Positions 1 through 7,157 of a stretch of 51,629 nucleotides of DNA are shown here, one piece after another. The notes under the pieces are model-generated. The model worked only from the letters and a program-made list of their open reading frames with translations. It had not been told where the DNA came from and did not search any database. How positions within the stretch are numbered: the stretch's first letter is position 1; every line of letters starts with the position of its first letter. The translations under genes and the position numbers were made by a program. The stretch spans positions 1-51,629 of the forward strand of contig CAUDEV010000001.1 of NCBI GenBank assembly GCA_958448685.1. Reading direction: 5' to 3'. The DNA is from an uncultured Alphaproteobacteria bacterium (GTDB lineage Bacteria > Pseudomonadota > Alphaproteobacteria > RUG11792).

Positions 1-239
1 TGCCACACTTTATTTATATACGTCGCAAATCGTGCTCCATTTGCGATATGTCTAAGGGTTAATCAACATCCATCCCTAAGGTGAAAGGGTTATTGGGAGA
101 GATTCTTGGGGAGCGCGGCGTGTTGTATAATATCAAAGATATCACACGCCGCGCCTGTTATTATCCGCGCTTTGAAAAGCGGACTTTAGCGCCCCAGATC
201 TCCCTACTTTATAAATTCATCTATTCGCGTTGCCAGCGC
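1..239. other. Non-coding left edge
   Basis: I see no gene here. The stretch holds a perfect 8-bp inverted repeat (positions 23-30 and 39-46, TCGCAAAT with ATTTGCGA around an 8-nt loop) and one copy of the four-copy 42-bp palindrome, listed separately. A weaker GC-rich fold around 164-183 lies beyond the palindrome. There is no T-run after any of these, so none is a convincing intrinsic terminator. It is the 3' side of the minus-strand gene that ends at 240. Confidence 0.5.
113..154. repeat. 42-bp covarying palindrome, copy 1
   Basis: Fifteen-base arms GCGCGGCGTGTTGTA and TATCACACGCCGCGC flank a 12-nt loop (128-139, TAATATCAAAGA). This is the most degenerate copy: pair 12 is a T/C mismatch and pair 13 is a G-T wobble. 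The other copies are at 25105, 31539 and 41764. It lies about 85 nt past the stop codon of the minus-strand gene at 240. Its function is unknown. Confidence 0.9.
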
Positions 240-897
240 CTATGTCGGGGATAATGCCGGAACTTCAGGAATAATTGATAAAGCTTTACATTCTTTATTC
301 TTAAATACTAAACGATTTTTCACAACAATTCTCAGGAAATATCCATGATATGTGATACGTTTCAGAAAAATAGGAAAGCTTCTCATACGAAGCCTTTGTT
401 CCATTTTCTTTCTTGGAGCATCACGTTCCTTCAGAATTTTGATCATCGCTTCACGACGTTTTTCCTCACGAATCTCCTTTTTTGACATCACATGACGTGC
501 AAACTTCACATTACAAACATTCATCAAAAGTTTCTCGATATAATATTTCGAAGGAGATCCAATCCCGGGAATCCGAAGGTCACGTGCCACAATTTCGATT
601 CCATTATAATCATCCATATCAGATTCATAACCCCTGAAATTTAGACGACACTCCATCGCAAGAAACAAGGTTTTACCATGTTTATCATGAAGTTTTATAA
701 GTTGAGGACGCATAAAACATTCTTCATATTTCTTATTAATTCTAATAAAAATTTCTGGTTTTTTGTGATCCTCAATACGGCGGTTATCAAACTTAATCTG
801 CTTAAGCTTGACATCTTTCTCACCACCCCAAATTGTCATATAAATTCTCATAAATTACTTCTAAAAGTTGATAATTGTTGTTATTAAGTTGCGCCAT
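240..897 (-). pseudogene. Phage-type protein of unknown function, probably frameshifted
   Basis: I do not recognise this protein. The main open frame (203 codons, from 851) is lysine/arginine-rich, especially around residues 120-155, with no membrane segment. It has no good ribosome site of its own. A clear GGAG at 907-910 lies 9 nt before an ATG at 897, which opens a 25-codon frame (beginning MAQLNNNNYQ) that stops at 820 inside the 203-codon frame, one frame away. The simplest reading is one gene of about 217 codons starting at 897 with a single frameshift near the G-run at about 823-827. The alternative is a short leader peptide coupled to a second gene. It follows the small early genes at 2381-3246 on the same strand, from which the IS110 insertion separates it. 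Coding status is fairly sure; function is not known. Confidence 0.55.
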
Positions 898-921
898 TTG
901 TTATAACTCCTTTTATATTAT

Positions 922-1049
922 TTTTTCGAAAGGAACGAGGAGAGAGGGATTGATTTACGAAATTTAGTCAAGTCAAAAGAGTGAGTGGAACGAACGAGAC
1001 TTGACGAAATGGGAGTAAATCAATATAATCGTTTCCGCCTTTCGGAAAA
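922..1049. repeat. 128-bp imperfect inverted repeat (large hairpin)
   Basis: Two arms of about 53 nt fold on each other around a 23-nt loop (975-997). The paired blocks are 922-933 with 1038-1049, 949-958 with 1015-1024, 962-965 with 1007-1010, and GTCAAGTC 967-974 with GACTTGAC 998-1005. No reading frame crosses it. It sits between the IS110 transposase stop and the 203-codon gene. It could be a non-autonomous (MITE-like) element, part of the IS end, or a transcriptional block. The sequence does not decide which. Confidence 0.75.
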
Positions 1050-1090
1050 TGTGCCGTGTTGAGTAGTAGTAAAAGTAGGGTTGTTTTTCA

Positions 1091-2116
1091 TCATGATTGA
1101 CCTCCTTTGGCTATTGATGAAGGATATATTGTTACGTTGTTGCTTGAAGGTTGGTTTAACAATTTTAACCCCTCTATCAAGCTAGGTTCTTTAAGCACTT
1201 CTCGCACTATTGCGTTGAGGTGTATTATCATCTTCCTCATACAGGCTACAAGGGCAGTCATTTTCCTTTTACCTTTCTTGACTAGCCTGTTGTAAAAGGT
1301 GGAGATGTTTTCGTTATATCTGATTGCACTTAGTGCTGCCATATATAATGTCCTCTTAACTATTGGTCTGCCGCAGCCTGCTGTCGTCATATGTCCTTTC
1401 TTGGTTCCACTTTCTCGTACATATGGAACTAATCCCGACAAGGCTGCTACCTTTTTATTTTTTAATGTCCCTATCTCTGGTAAGTATACCATAATCTTTA
1501 TTGCTGTTGTCAATGATACTCCACTATATTTTATCATAGATTCTACTTTTTTATTCCCTTTTTTACTTTTCTTTAATAATTCCTTTATTTTATTCTCAAC
1601 TTCTTGTATAATTTTATTTCTTTGTTCGATCGACTTTTCTATAATTTCTTCTATACCCCAATATCCAGGACTTTGTAATCTGTTCTTTTCCGCAGCTCTT
1701 TGTCTTTTCAACTCTTCCAAGTATGTCATTAACTTCTTTAATTCTTCTTCTGTTTCATCTGTTTTGTTATACAATCTCAAATCCTCATGACGCTCTTTCC
1801 CATATTGCGCCAAGGCTTTCGAATCCAATAAATCTGTTTTTGCTTTCTGTCCCAATGATTCTACATAGTGTTTAAAACTCTTATTTTCTGTTTTGTGTAT
1901 TGCAAATCCCATCTTAGTTAATGCTTTCACACATTTCTTTTCATATCCTCCCGTATTTTCCAGTATTACCAAGCTTCCTGCCTGTTCCACTTTCTTAAAA
2001 GCCGTTTCTATATTCTTAGTTCTATTTGCTATAGTCATATGTTTATTTGTCCCTAAGTTAAATATATCTACTTTATCCTTAGCTACATCGATTCCGATAA
2101 AATTTTTAAAATTCAT
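1091..2116 (-). CDS. IS110-family transposase (DEDD recombinase)
   Basis: This enzyme carries out DNA recombination for its insertion sequence. The N-terminal DEDD RuvC-like domain shows GIDVAKDK near residue 8 (first Asp), LENTGGYE near residue 53 (Glu) and TDLLDSKAL near residue 95 (two Asp). The C-terminal transposase_20 domain shows YSGVSLTTA and the run AALSGLVPYVRESG followed by the GHMTTAGCGRPIVKR motif with the catalytic-serine region. A coiled-coil middle section lies between them. The length of about 341 residues is normal for the family. ATG 2116 is preferred because AGGAG lies 7 nt before it; a TTG two codons upstream is also possible. The gene is complete. IS110 enzymes are known to be guided by a bridge RNA made from the element's own non-coding end, and here the 5' flank is the candidate. 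Confidence 0.95.
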   Translation of the reverse strand: MNFKNFIGIDVAKDKVDIFNLGTNKHMTIANRTKNIETAFKKVEQAGSLVILENTGGYEKKCVKALTKMGFAIHKTENKSFKHYVESLGQKAKTDLLDSKALAQYGKERHEDLRLYNKTDETEEELKKLMTYLEELKRQRAAEKNRLQSPGYWGIEEIIEKSIEQRNKIIQEVENKIKELLKKSKKGNKKVESMIKYSGVSLTTAIKIMVYLPEIGTLKNKKVAALSGLVPYVRESGTKKGHMTTAGCGRPIVKRTLYMAALSAIRYNENISTFYNRLVKKGKRKMTALVACMRKMIIHLNAIVREVLKEPSLIEGLKLLNQPSSNNVTIYPSSIAKGGQS

Positions 2117-2122
2117 TATCAA

Positions 2123-2380
2123 TCTCCTTTCAGACTATAGTCCTCTATTATTAACGTGTTTATTTCAACACTTCATGCCGTTCGAACTTAATTTCATGAA
2201 GTATGGCGCCTAACATTTTCCACGGGTTTATTCCATCCCTATTAACCTACAAGCTACCATACTTCGTTTTGCTGTCACGGCCATGACAACAAAATCTCTC
2301 TTCTTTATGGTTCAAGACAACATGCAATGAACCACAAAATATATCCTAGAACATACAGAGAAAGAGAGCCAATTGTCGCT
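2123..2380 (-). ncRNA. Candidate IS110 bridge-RNA region
   Basis: No gene occupies this stretch, yet it is rich in pairing segments. GAAGTATGG (2198-2206) pairs with CCATACTTC (2257-2265). ACTTCATG (2170-2177) pairs with CATGAAGT (2195-2202), competing for the same bases. TTTTG-TGTCA (2267-2277) pairs with TGACA-CAAAA (2284-2294) around loop CGGCCA with one mismatch. In IS110-group elements the bridge RNA is encoded 5' of the transposase, which fits this position. That it is transcribed, and that its loops match target and donor DNA, is inference. Confidence 0.45.
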
Positions 2381-2548
2381 TCAGCGACGTCCCTCCAACT
2401 CCATTTGTTCATCTTCCTTCACCTCTGGCATAGGCTCCCAGCATAATCCTGGACGCTCTTTGATTAACATCATTCCAAAATGCTCTATCTCAGCCAACTG
2501 CTCTGAGTTGGCTAAGACTTGTATTGTCATTAATGTCTGTTTAATCAT
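2381..2548 (-). CDS. Small phage early protein, 55 residues
   Basis: This is an unrecognised acidic protein that starts MIKQTLMTIQ and ends in an Asp/Glu-rich tail followed by GRR. Its ATG (2548-2546) overlaps the TGA of the upstream gene (2547-2545) in an ATGA arrangement, so its translation is probably coupled. There are no membrane segments or known motifs. It is the last gene of a four-gene minus-strand cluster (3246 to 2381) of tightly packed small genes typical of a phage early region. The IS110 element begins immediately downstream. Confidence 0.6.
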   Translation of the reverse strand: MIKQTLMTIQVLANSEQLAEIEHFGMMLIKERPGLCWEPMPEVKEDEQMELEGRR

Positions 2549-2883
2549 GCTGCCTCCTTGGAGAAAATACTCTCTCTTGTTGGCAAAGGTTTGTTTAATT
2601 CCCTAAAATACTCTTCATGTGCTTTCAATCTCTGCTCATGATACCAAGCATTTAGTTTATCAGTGCAATAGTCATATTCATCACGTGTCTTACACGAGCT
2701 ATATAACCTATCTAAAGCATTATCTTTTTTGTCAGCTAGTTCCTTAATCTTGGCAAAGTATCTTCCTTTTGGAGTTTTCCTTAATTGCTTTTCCATTTTT
2801 GCTTGCCAGGAATAAGAGGGTACATTCCTATCAAATGTCCTGCTGAATTGCTCCAATTCTTGCATTTGCGATATATTATTCAT
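2545..2883 (-). CDS. Small phage early protein, 112 residues
   Basis: I do not recognise a family. The protein is soluble and highly charged, with predicted helical stretches rich in Lys, Glu and Arg (KGRYFAKIKELADKK near residue 38) and a Tyr/Cys-rich centre (SSCKTRDEYDYC near residue 62). The ribosome site GGAGG lies just before the ATG, and the TAA of the 37-residue gene upstream overlaps this ATG (TAATG). The downstream gene overlaps by ATGA. The tight packing suggests one polycistronic early transcript. Function is unknown. Confidence 0.65.
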   Translation of the reverse strand: MNNISQMQELEQFSRTFDRNVPSYSWQAKMEKQLRKTPKGRYFAKIKELADKKDNALDRLYSSCKTRDEYDYCTDKLNAWYHEQRLKAHEEYFRELNKPLPTRESIFSKEAA

Positions 2884-2996
2884 TATGCATCCTCCCTAGT
2901 GTTAGCTTCTTCTATAAGGAAGATTAAAATATCAAATAAATTTGCTTGTGCATTAACATACCACTCTTTGATTCTGTCTAATCTCTGTGTATTCAT
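2883..2996 (-). CDS. Very small phage early protein, 37 residues
   Basis: The peptide starts MNTQRLDRIKEW, has a hydrophobic middle (LFDILIFLI) and ends in a charged tail (EEANTREDA). It begins after the ribosome site AGGAGGG and its stop codon overlaps the next ATG as TAATG. The same TAATG junction joins it to the degraded gene upstream. The hydrophobic run of about 9 residues is too short for a sure membrane helix. The call rests on the ribosome site and the coupled junctions on both sides. Confidence 0.5.
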   Translation of the reverse strand: MNTQRLDRIKEWYVNAQANLFDILIFLIEEANTREDA

Positions 2997-3246
2997 TATG
3001 CAGCCCTCCTGAGTGAACGATAATCTTTTATCATTTTCCACTTCTTTGCATAAGAATTAGCGAGATTCTCTCAGATTCCTCATAGGCCTGTACACGTGCA
3101 TTTAATACGCGTATAGCCCTTTCGTAGTCCTCTACGTATTATCCTAAGTCTGCTTCTACTTGAGTTTTCTCTGCGCATTCTACCGCAAACATAGCCTCTA
3201 ACTCAGCCTCTGAAGGTCCCGCTATTATTATTTCTTGATTGTTCAT
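2996..3246 (-). pseudogene. Degraded small phage gene
   Basis: A reading frame begins at ATG 3246 (MNNQEIIIAG) behind GGAG. It runs 35 codons to an in-frame TAA at 3139-3141, continues as coding-like sequence (YVEDYERAIRVLNARV), then shifts frame near 3065 into ANSYAKKWKMIKDY and ends RRAA at a TAA overlapping the next start. So one nonsense codon and one frameshift have broken a gene of roughly 82 codons. The TAA stands where Gln or Glu would fit. The family is unknown; the sequence looks like a helical early protein. Confidence 0.6.
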
Positions 3247-3251
3247 ATGTA

Positions 3252-3404
3252 CTCCATTTACTACTAAAACCATCTCATGCCTCAGCAAAAATACCAAAGC
3301 ATGAGCATTCACCCCCGGTCGTAGTAAATGGAAAATAAACCAGAGGTGAAATCTTTCTAAAATTTTGATTTATAAAAATCATTTTCTGTCTCCATTTACT
3401 ACTA
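3252..3404. promoter_or_regulatory. Repeated operator-like motif upstream of the early cluster
   Basis: The 15-mer CTCCATTTACTACTA occurs at 3252-3266 and again at 3390-3404. Its inverse core GTAGTAAATGG occurs between them at 3321-3331. The copy nearest the early genes overlaps the GGAG ribosome site of the gene that starts at 3246. Three copies of a motif in the gap before an early phage operon is the usual look of repressor operators, but no repressor gene could be matched to it, so this remains inference. The rest of the 3247-3523 gap holds no gene. Confidence 0.45.
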
Positions 3405-3523
3405 TCAACAGCACCATTGCTATTGATAAATATCTCATAACATAGTGTTTAGAGCATGTCAAGAGGTTATTTGCATTTTCTTTGTAATTTAATTACACGT
3501 TTTTGCATTTTGCTTAATATTTT

Positions 3524-3904
3524 TTAGGAAAAGGTTTCGTCTATTATTCTCTTAATCTTATTAAAAATTGTTTTGTCTTTTTGTATAGCTGTTTTTATAG
3601 TTAATTTTATTGATGGATTTAGATTTTCTCGTTTTTCAACACTAGTAAAATCAGAACCACTAATAGAAAAATATTTTGTGATATTTATGTAAGACTGGTG
3701 AGACAGGCATTGTAATTGATGAGTCTCCAAGTATACCAAATGGTCTTTCTCATACTGATAAGGTCGTTTTTCATCCACTGAATTTATAAATAAAAACAAA
3801 TTATCCTTGTTTGAAATACAGATAACAAATTTATCTTTTGGAGGAATAGACTGTTTACATTGTTTTATAAAATAAACCGTTCCAGATTCGAATTTAAAAC
3901 TCAT
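3524..3904 (-). CDS. Candidate toxin partner of a Panacea antitoxin, 126 residues
   Basis: The gene starts at the base after the stop of the Panacea-domain gene (TAAATG), as in two-gene toxin-antitoxin operons where the second gene is the toxin. The N-terminal half is beta-rich and hydrophobic (SGTVYFIK, KFVICIS, LFLFINS), loosely like the SH3-like barrel of small MazF/PemK-type or other phage-borne proteins. The C-terminus is basic and helical (IFNKIKRIIDE). No catalytic motif can be named. Panacea antitoxins pair with many unrelated toxins, so family membership cannot be assigned from context. Confidence that it is a gene is high; toxin function is inferred. Confidence 0.6.
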   Translation of the reverse strand: MSFKFESGTVYFIKQCKQSIPPKDKFVICISNKDNLFLFINSVDEKRPYQYEKDHLVYLETHQLQCLSHQSYINITKYFSISGSDFTSVEKRENLNPSIKLTIKTAIQKDKTIFNKIKRIIDETFS

Positions 3905-4453
3905 TTAAAATACCAAAAACAATGATTCCTGTTTTAAATCCTCAATGATATCCTCTTTATTGGGGTTATCGTCTTGTATGAGTAACTCGTAATCCATATC
4001 TTTATTTTCTTCTGCACTTTCCCAAGCTTTTTCTTTGTGAGTAATATCAAAAAGGTCTTTAAAAGTTTTATCCTTACAGAAATCAAATGCTGTATCTAAA
4101 CACTCAATATCAGATTCAGAAAACAAATCAATATTCGCTTCTCTTAATGGAGAGATTAATTTTTCTTTACCATTCTGAGTTACTATAAATGATTTCAAAA
4201 TTTTATTAAAAAACTCTGAACTGAACTTAAAACTATTAAAATTAATAATATCTAAAACTTCAGAAGGAACAGGACCGCACTTCATCCTTATATAAGTATC
4301 TCCAATAATAGGACGCCCATATTTGTTTAAGTGTTCTTTGTCCGCATAAAAAAGCGTCTTTACAACATGATAATGATCTATATTTGGTTTCTTGTTTGCC
4401 AAATATAATACCCCCTCCAGTGCTTTATCGCTATTTACCCGAAACTTGATCAT
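3905..4453 (-). CDS. Panacea-domain (DUF4065 / GepA-SocA-like) antitoxin
   Basis: The protein shows the DUF4065 signature over residues 8-70: the KALEGVLYLANK helix, then LFYADKEHLNKYGRPI, the DTYIRMKCGPVP segment, and EV after it. The acidic C-terminus (residues 145-182) is less conserved. Panacea proteins are known as broad-specificity antitoxins, often carried by prophages and paired with varied toxins; older annotations call them phage-associated protein GepA. The 182-residue length is typical. The ribosome region GGAGGT...GGAG precedes the ATG. The gene is followed with no gap by the 126-residue partner. It is probably autoregulated together with its partner, though no operator is evident. 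Confidence 0.85.
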   Translation of the reverse strand: MIKFRVNSDKALEGVLYLANKKPNIDHYHVVKTLFYADKEHLNKYGRPIIGDTYIRMKCGPVPSEVLDIINFNSFKFSSEFFNKILKSFIVTQNGKEKLISPLREANIDLFSESDIECLDTAFDFCKDKTFKDLFDITHKEKAWESAEENKDMDYELLIQDDNPNKEDIIEDLKQESLFLVF

Positions 4454-4532
4454 AACCTTATCTCCGATTACCTCCTAACCTTTCAATATAATTCTACCCG
4501 AAACAAAAGCAGATAGCCAGAGTTATTTCTTA

Positions 4533-5027
4533 TTAAAACTGAAAATGCCCAAATGGATCCCACCAAATAGGAATGAATTCGTCATGGTATGCAATTTCTA
4601 TAACTGCAAAGATGTTTTCACTTGGTCCGATACCACAGCATTGAGCTCCGTCGCATTTAAAAAGCCTCATTCTGTTGTCTTTTAGAATATCTTCAGAAAT
4701 ACCCATTTCTAATAAATTATCTCTACAGAAAGCCTCTTTCGATACTGGCTTGGATCTTAAACATTCTTTCGTTAAAGTTTGCTCGCATGTGAGTTTCGTT
4801 AAGTAATCCAACGACCTCGAAACAATCCACACACCATTTCCGCCTATCTTTTCAAGAGTATCCAAAGAATAGAAGTAGTTAAAAAATGTCAACGGATAGG
4901 TATTGTATCTGCTGTTTTCATGGCGTCTATACCAAAATTCTGGATTGATATCATACGAAAAACGAAATTCCGGCTTAGGAATGAACTCTTTAATATTTTC
5001 TCTTCCATCAAAAATTTTATTCATCAT
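4533..5027 (-). CDS. Hypothetical protein, 164 residues
   Basis: I do not recognise this protein. It is aromatic-rich (FWYRRHENSRYNTYPLTFF near residue 31; IWWDPFGHFQF at the end) and holds five cysteines, including CDGAQCCGIG near residue 124. There is no signal peptide or membrane helix. It lies between the toxin-antitoxin pair and a small helical protein, all on the minus strand, in the accessory left arm of the prophage. The ribosome site before ATG ATG at 5027 is weak. It could be a cargo gene rather than a phage structural gene. Confidence 0.6.
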   Translation of the reverse strand: MMNKIFDGRENIKEFIPKPEFRFSYDINPEFWYRRHENSRYNTYPLTFFNYFYSLDTLEKIGGNGVWIVSRSLDYLTKLTCEQTLTKECLRSKPVSKEAFCRDNLLEMGISEDILKDNRMRLFKCDGAQCCGIGPSENIFAVIEIAYHDEFIPIWWDPFGHFQF

Positions 5028-5079
5028 AATTCTAAAAAATAAAAAGCAAAAATAAAAAATATAATAAAATTTTACAATA

Positions 5080-5307
5080 TTATTTCTTATTTTTCTCCAA
5101 TAACTTTTTATATTGACTGATTCCGCTCTTAACGTCCTCTTTAGAAATATTTAGAAAATCACTAAGAGACCCAATGGCTTTAGGGTCATTTCTGAGAATC
5201 ATTGCCCTGAAATCTTCTTCGGAGATTTTTTTTGCCCTATTTAATTTCAGGGCGGTTTCAAGGAACTTTTCCGCTAAAACATGAAATAAAGTTTTAAACA
5301 TATTCAC
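5080..5307 (-). CDS. Hypothetical small helical protein, 75 residues
   Basis: The protein is mostly alpha-helical and basic, with an amphipathic N-terminus (MFKTLFHVLAEKFL) and a short acidic turn (KISEEDFRAM) followed by a Lys-rich tail. It has no known domain. The gene is divergent from the ERF gene; the 65-nt A+T-rich gap (5308-5372) probably carries both promoters. Coding potential is supported by its length and by the lack of an overlapping alternative, but not by homology. Confidence 0.5.
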   Translation of the reverse strand: MNMFKTLFHVLAEKFLETALKLNRAKKISEEDFRAMILRNDPKAIGSLSDFLNISKEDVKSGISQYKKLLEKNKK

Positions 5308-5414
5308 ATTAAATCTAATAATATTATAAATAATTATAACAAAAGTATTTATAAATTTAATATAAATATGTAATGATTATAAAAGGAAAATGTTATTCGA
5401 TATATTACTTGTCT

Positions 5415-6155
5415 ATGGAAAGTAATACAGAACACAAAGAAAATAAAAATATCTATCAAAGACTTCAGCTTGCCAGAGTTGCTCTTCAGGAAAAGAAACT
5501 TCCTAAAACGGGCAAGAATGAATATGCGAAGTTTAAATATTATGAATTGTCGGATTTCCTACCATCTGCGAATCAAATATTCTTAGATGTAGGATTAACG
5601 ACTTGTTTCAACTTGTCTGAGGACAAGGCAGAATTAACCTTAATTAACATTAATGATCCTAATGAGAGAATAATATTTTCCACATATCTTCCTGAAAAGT
5701 ACGAACAAAAAGGATCTACTCCTGTTCAACAACTTGGAGGTCTCCATACTTACCTTAAAAGATACCTCTATATGAATGCTTTAGAAATTGTCGAAAATGA
5801 TTCTATAGACTGCCAAAAACCTAAAGCAGAATCTAAACCTACTAAAAAACAGGAGAAATCGGAATATGAAGATGAGATACCAGAGGAATATGCAAAAACA
5901 ACTCCTCCATCAAAAGCAAATCCAGGAGTACAAACTTCAAAACCTCCAATGAATAGAGAACAGGTTTTCACTTATCTGACCAAGTTCTTGAATCAACCTG
6001 AAAAAGACCACAAAAAAGCATATGGCTGGATGATGAGAATTAATGAGACGAATATCTTATCAAATGAAGACAAAATGCAATTCTTAATGTCTATAGATAA
6101 CGTATACGATACGAAATATCATGAGACCTTTGAGAGAAAATTAAAAGGAGAATAA
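5415..6155 (+). CDS. ERF-family single-strand annealing protein
   Basis: This is a phage recombination protein that anneals complementary single strands. Family hallmarks are IYQRLQLARVAL near residue 13, then KTGKNEYAKFKYYELSDFLP, the LTTCFNL strand, the STPVQQLGGLHTYLKRYLYMNALEIVENDS block (residues 103-132) and a low-complexity Lys/Pro linker before a C-terminal helical domain (residues 176-246). ATG 5415 is preferred because similarity begins there; an ATG at 5373 would add 14 unlikely residues, and neither has a strong ribosome site. The stop overlaps the next ATG (TAATG). With the VRR-NUC nuclease gene two genes downstream it forms a recombination/replication module. The gene appears intact. 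Confidence 0.9.
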   Translation: MESNTEHKENKNIYQRLQLARVALQEKKLPKTGKNEYAKFKYYELSDFLPSANQIFLDVGLTTCFNLSEDKAELTLININDPNERIIFSTYLPEKYEQKGSTPVQQLGGLHTYLKRYLYMNALEIVENDSIDCQKPKAESKPTKKQEKSEYEDEIPEEYAKTTPPSKANPGVQTSKPPMNREQVFTYLTKFLNQPEKDHKKAYGWMMRINETNILSNEDKMQFLMSIDNVYDTKYHETFERKLKGE

Positions 6156-6745
6156 TGTCATTACTAAAATTAAATAAAAACATACCAGGAGTATCTTCTG
6201 ATAATTTTGCGAAGGAATTTTGCAATCACCCAAGTGTAAAGTCTTTTGTTACAGAATTTGAAAAGAATTGTAACAAAATGATACGATTCCTTCCTTTTGA
6301 TAGCGAGAGAGATTTTAAAAACATTCATTTGCTATATCCCGCTTGGAGTGCAAGAGAATTAGCTATTAACAAAAATATTAACTCAAGGATATCAAAACTT
6401 TGGGTATATGGTAAATATCCAAAGAACTTTGTCACATGCTTGATAAATGGTGAAGTATGCTTTATTCTTGGCTTTGCAACTGTAGACGACAGACATGCAT
6501 TAGAATTGTCTTTTCTATCAGGCAAGTCATTGAAGAAAACTTTCGGACATAAATTTGCAGATATATTTTCCATATATATGTCTGTTCTCGTAAAAACTTT
6601 TCCAAAAGATTTTATCATCGCAAGTTGTGACAAAGAATTTGAAGTGTACTCAAAATTTGTTAAGCATTTTGGATTTGTATTCTGGGAGGACTATAGTGGG
6701 TATGGACGCGAATATAGCCTTTACATATTCAAAACTGTTCTCTAA
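6155..6745 (+). CDS. Probable GNAT-like phage protein, 196 residues
   Basis: The protein resembles phage GNAT-fold proteins found next to replication or virion genes: a front half with FLPFDSERDFKNIHLLYPAW, a central strand CFILGFATVDDRHALELSFLSGKSLKK, and a C-terminal FGFVFWEDYSGYGREYSLYIF. The usual acetyl-CoA loop (Q/RxxGxG/A) is not clearly visible, so enzymatic activity is doubtful. It begins at the overlapping TAATG of the ERF gene and its last 44 bp overlap the nuclease gene. The fold assignment is tentative; that it is a real gene is likely. Confidence 0.6.
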   Translation: MSLLKLNKNIPGVSSDNFAKEFCNHPSVKSFVTEFEKNCNKMIRFLPFDSERDFKNIHLLYPAWSARELAINKNINSRISKLWVYGKYPKNFVTCLINGEVCFILGFATVDDRHALELSFLSGKSLKKTFGHKFADIFSIYMSVLVKTFPKDFIIASCDKEFEVYSKFVKHFGFVFWEDYSGYGREYSLYIFKTVL

Positions 6746-7157
6746 TTTAACTGCAAGGAATTTAAAGAAGCCTGAGGATATTCTATCTCATAACTTAGCT
6801 ATTTGGCTACGGAACAAAGTAATTTCGGGAATTCCTTTGATATTTTTTCACGTTCCAAATGAATCATTCACAAGTTATTCATATGCAGCAAAATTAAATG
6901 CTATAGGAAGAATATCAGGAGCTCCAGATTTTGTTATTGCATCAAATGGAAAAGTCATCTTTCTGGAATTAAAAGCTCCCGGAAACAAGAAACCTAAATT
7001 GTCTGAAAACTAAAAAGCTTTCCAGGAATGGTCAGATATCTCCGGAACTCCATACTTTGTTGTGGATTCTTTAAATGATGCGAAACATATCGTCAAAGAA
7101 CATCTTTTAGGCGTCACTGATTTCAGCGTCTTGCGTAATACTCAAGACATTGAATGA
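6702..7157 (+). pseudogene. VRR-NUC-type nuclease, broken by one ochre codon
   Basis: The frame starts at ATG 6702 behind GGGAGGAC and reads 103 codons to TAA 7011-7013. Past the stop the same frame remains coding for 47 more codons: KAFQEWSDISGTPYFVVDS and a final helix (NDAKHIVKEHLLG), ending at TGA 7155-7157. The VRR-NUC fold is visible in GAPDFVIASNGKVIFLELKAPG (PD...ExK catalytic residues near residues 76-91), followed by SEN-stop-KAF, where relatives have Gln. VRR-NUC proteins are Mg-dependent nucleases, often on branched DNA. The catalytic core lies before the stop, so a truncated enzyme is conceivable, but loss of the last helix probably inactivates it. The 3' end overlaps the convergent nozzle gene by 51 bp. 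Confidence 0.8.

Larger units (their letters stand above)
1050..2380 (-). mobile_element. IS110-family insertion sequence (ends approximate)
   Basis: The element consists of the transposase gene plus about 260 bp of structured non-coding sequence on its 5' side. IS110 elements usually lack terminal inverted repeats, so the ends given here are only the limits set by neighbouring features (the 128-bp hairpin on one side and the 55-codon phage gene on the other). It interrupts what looks like one minus-strand operon of small phage genes. The transposase is intact, so the insertion may be recent relative to the prophage decay. Confidence 0.7.
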
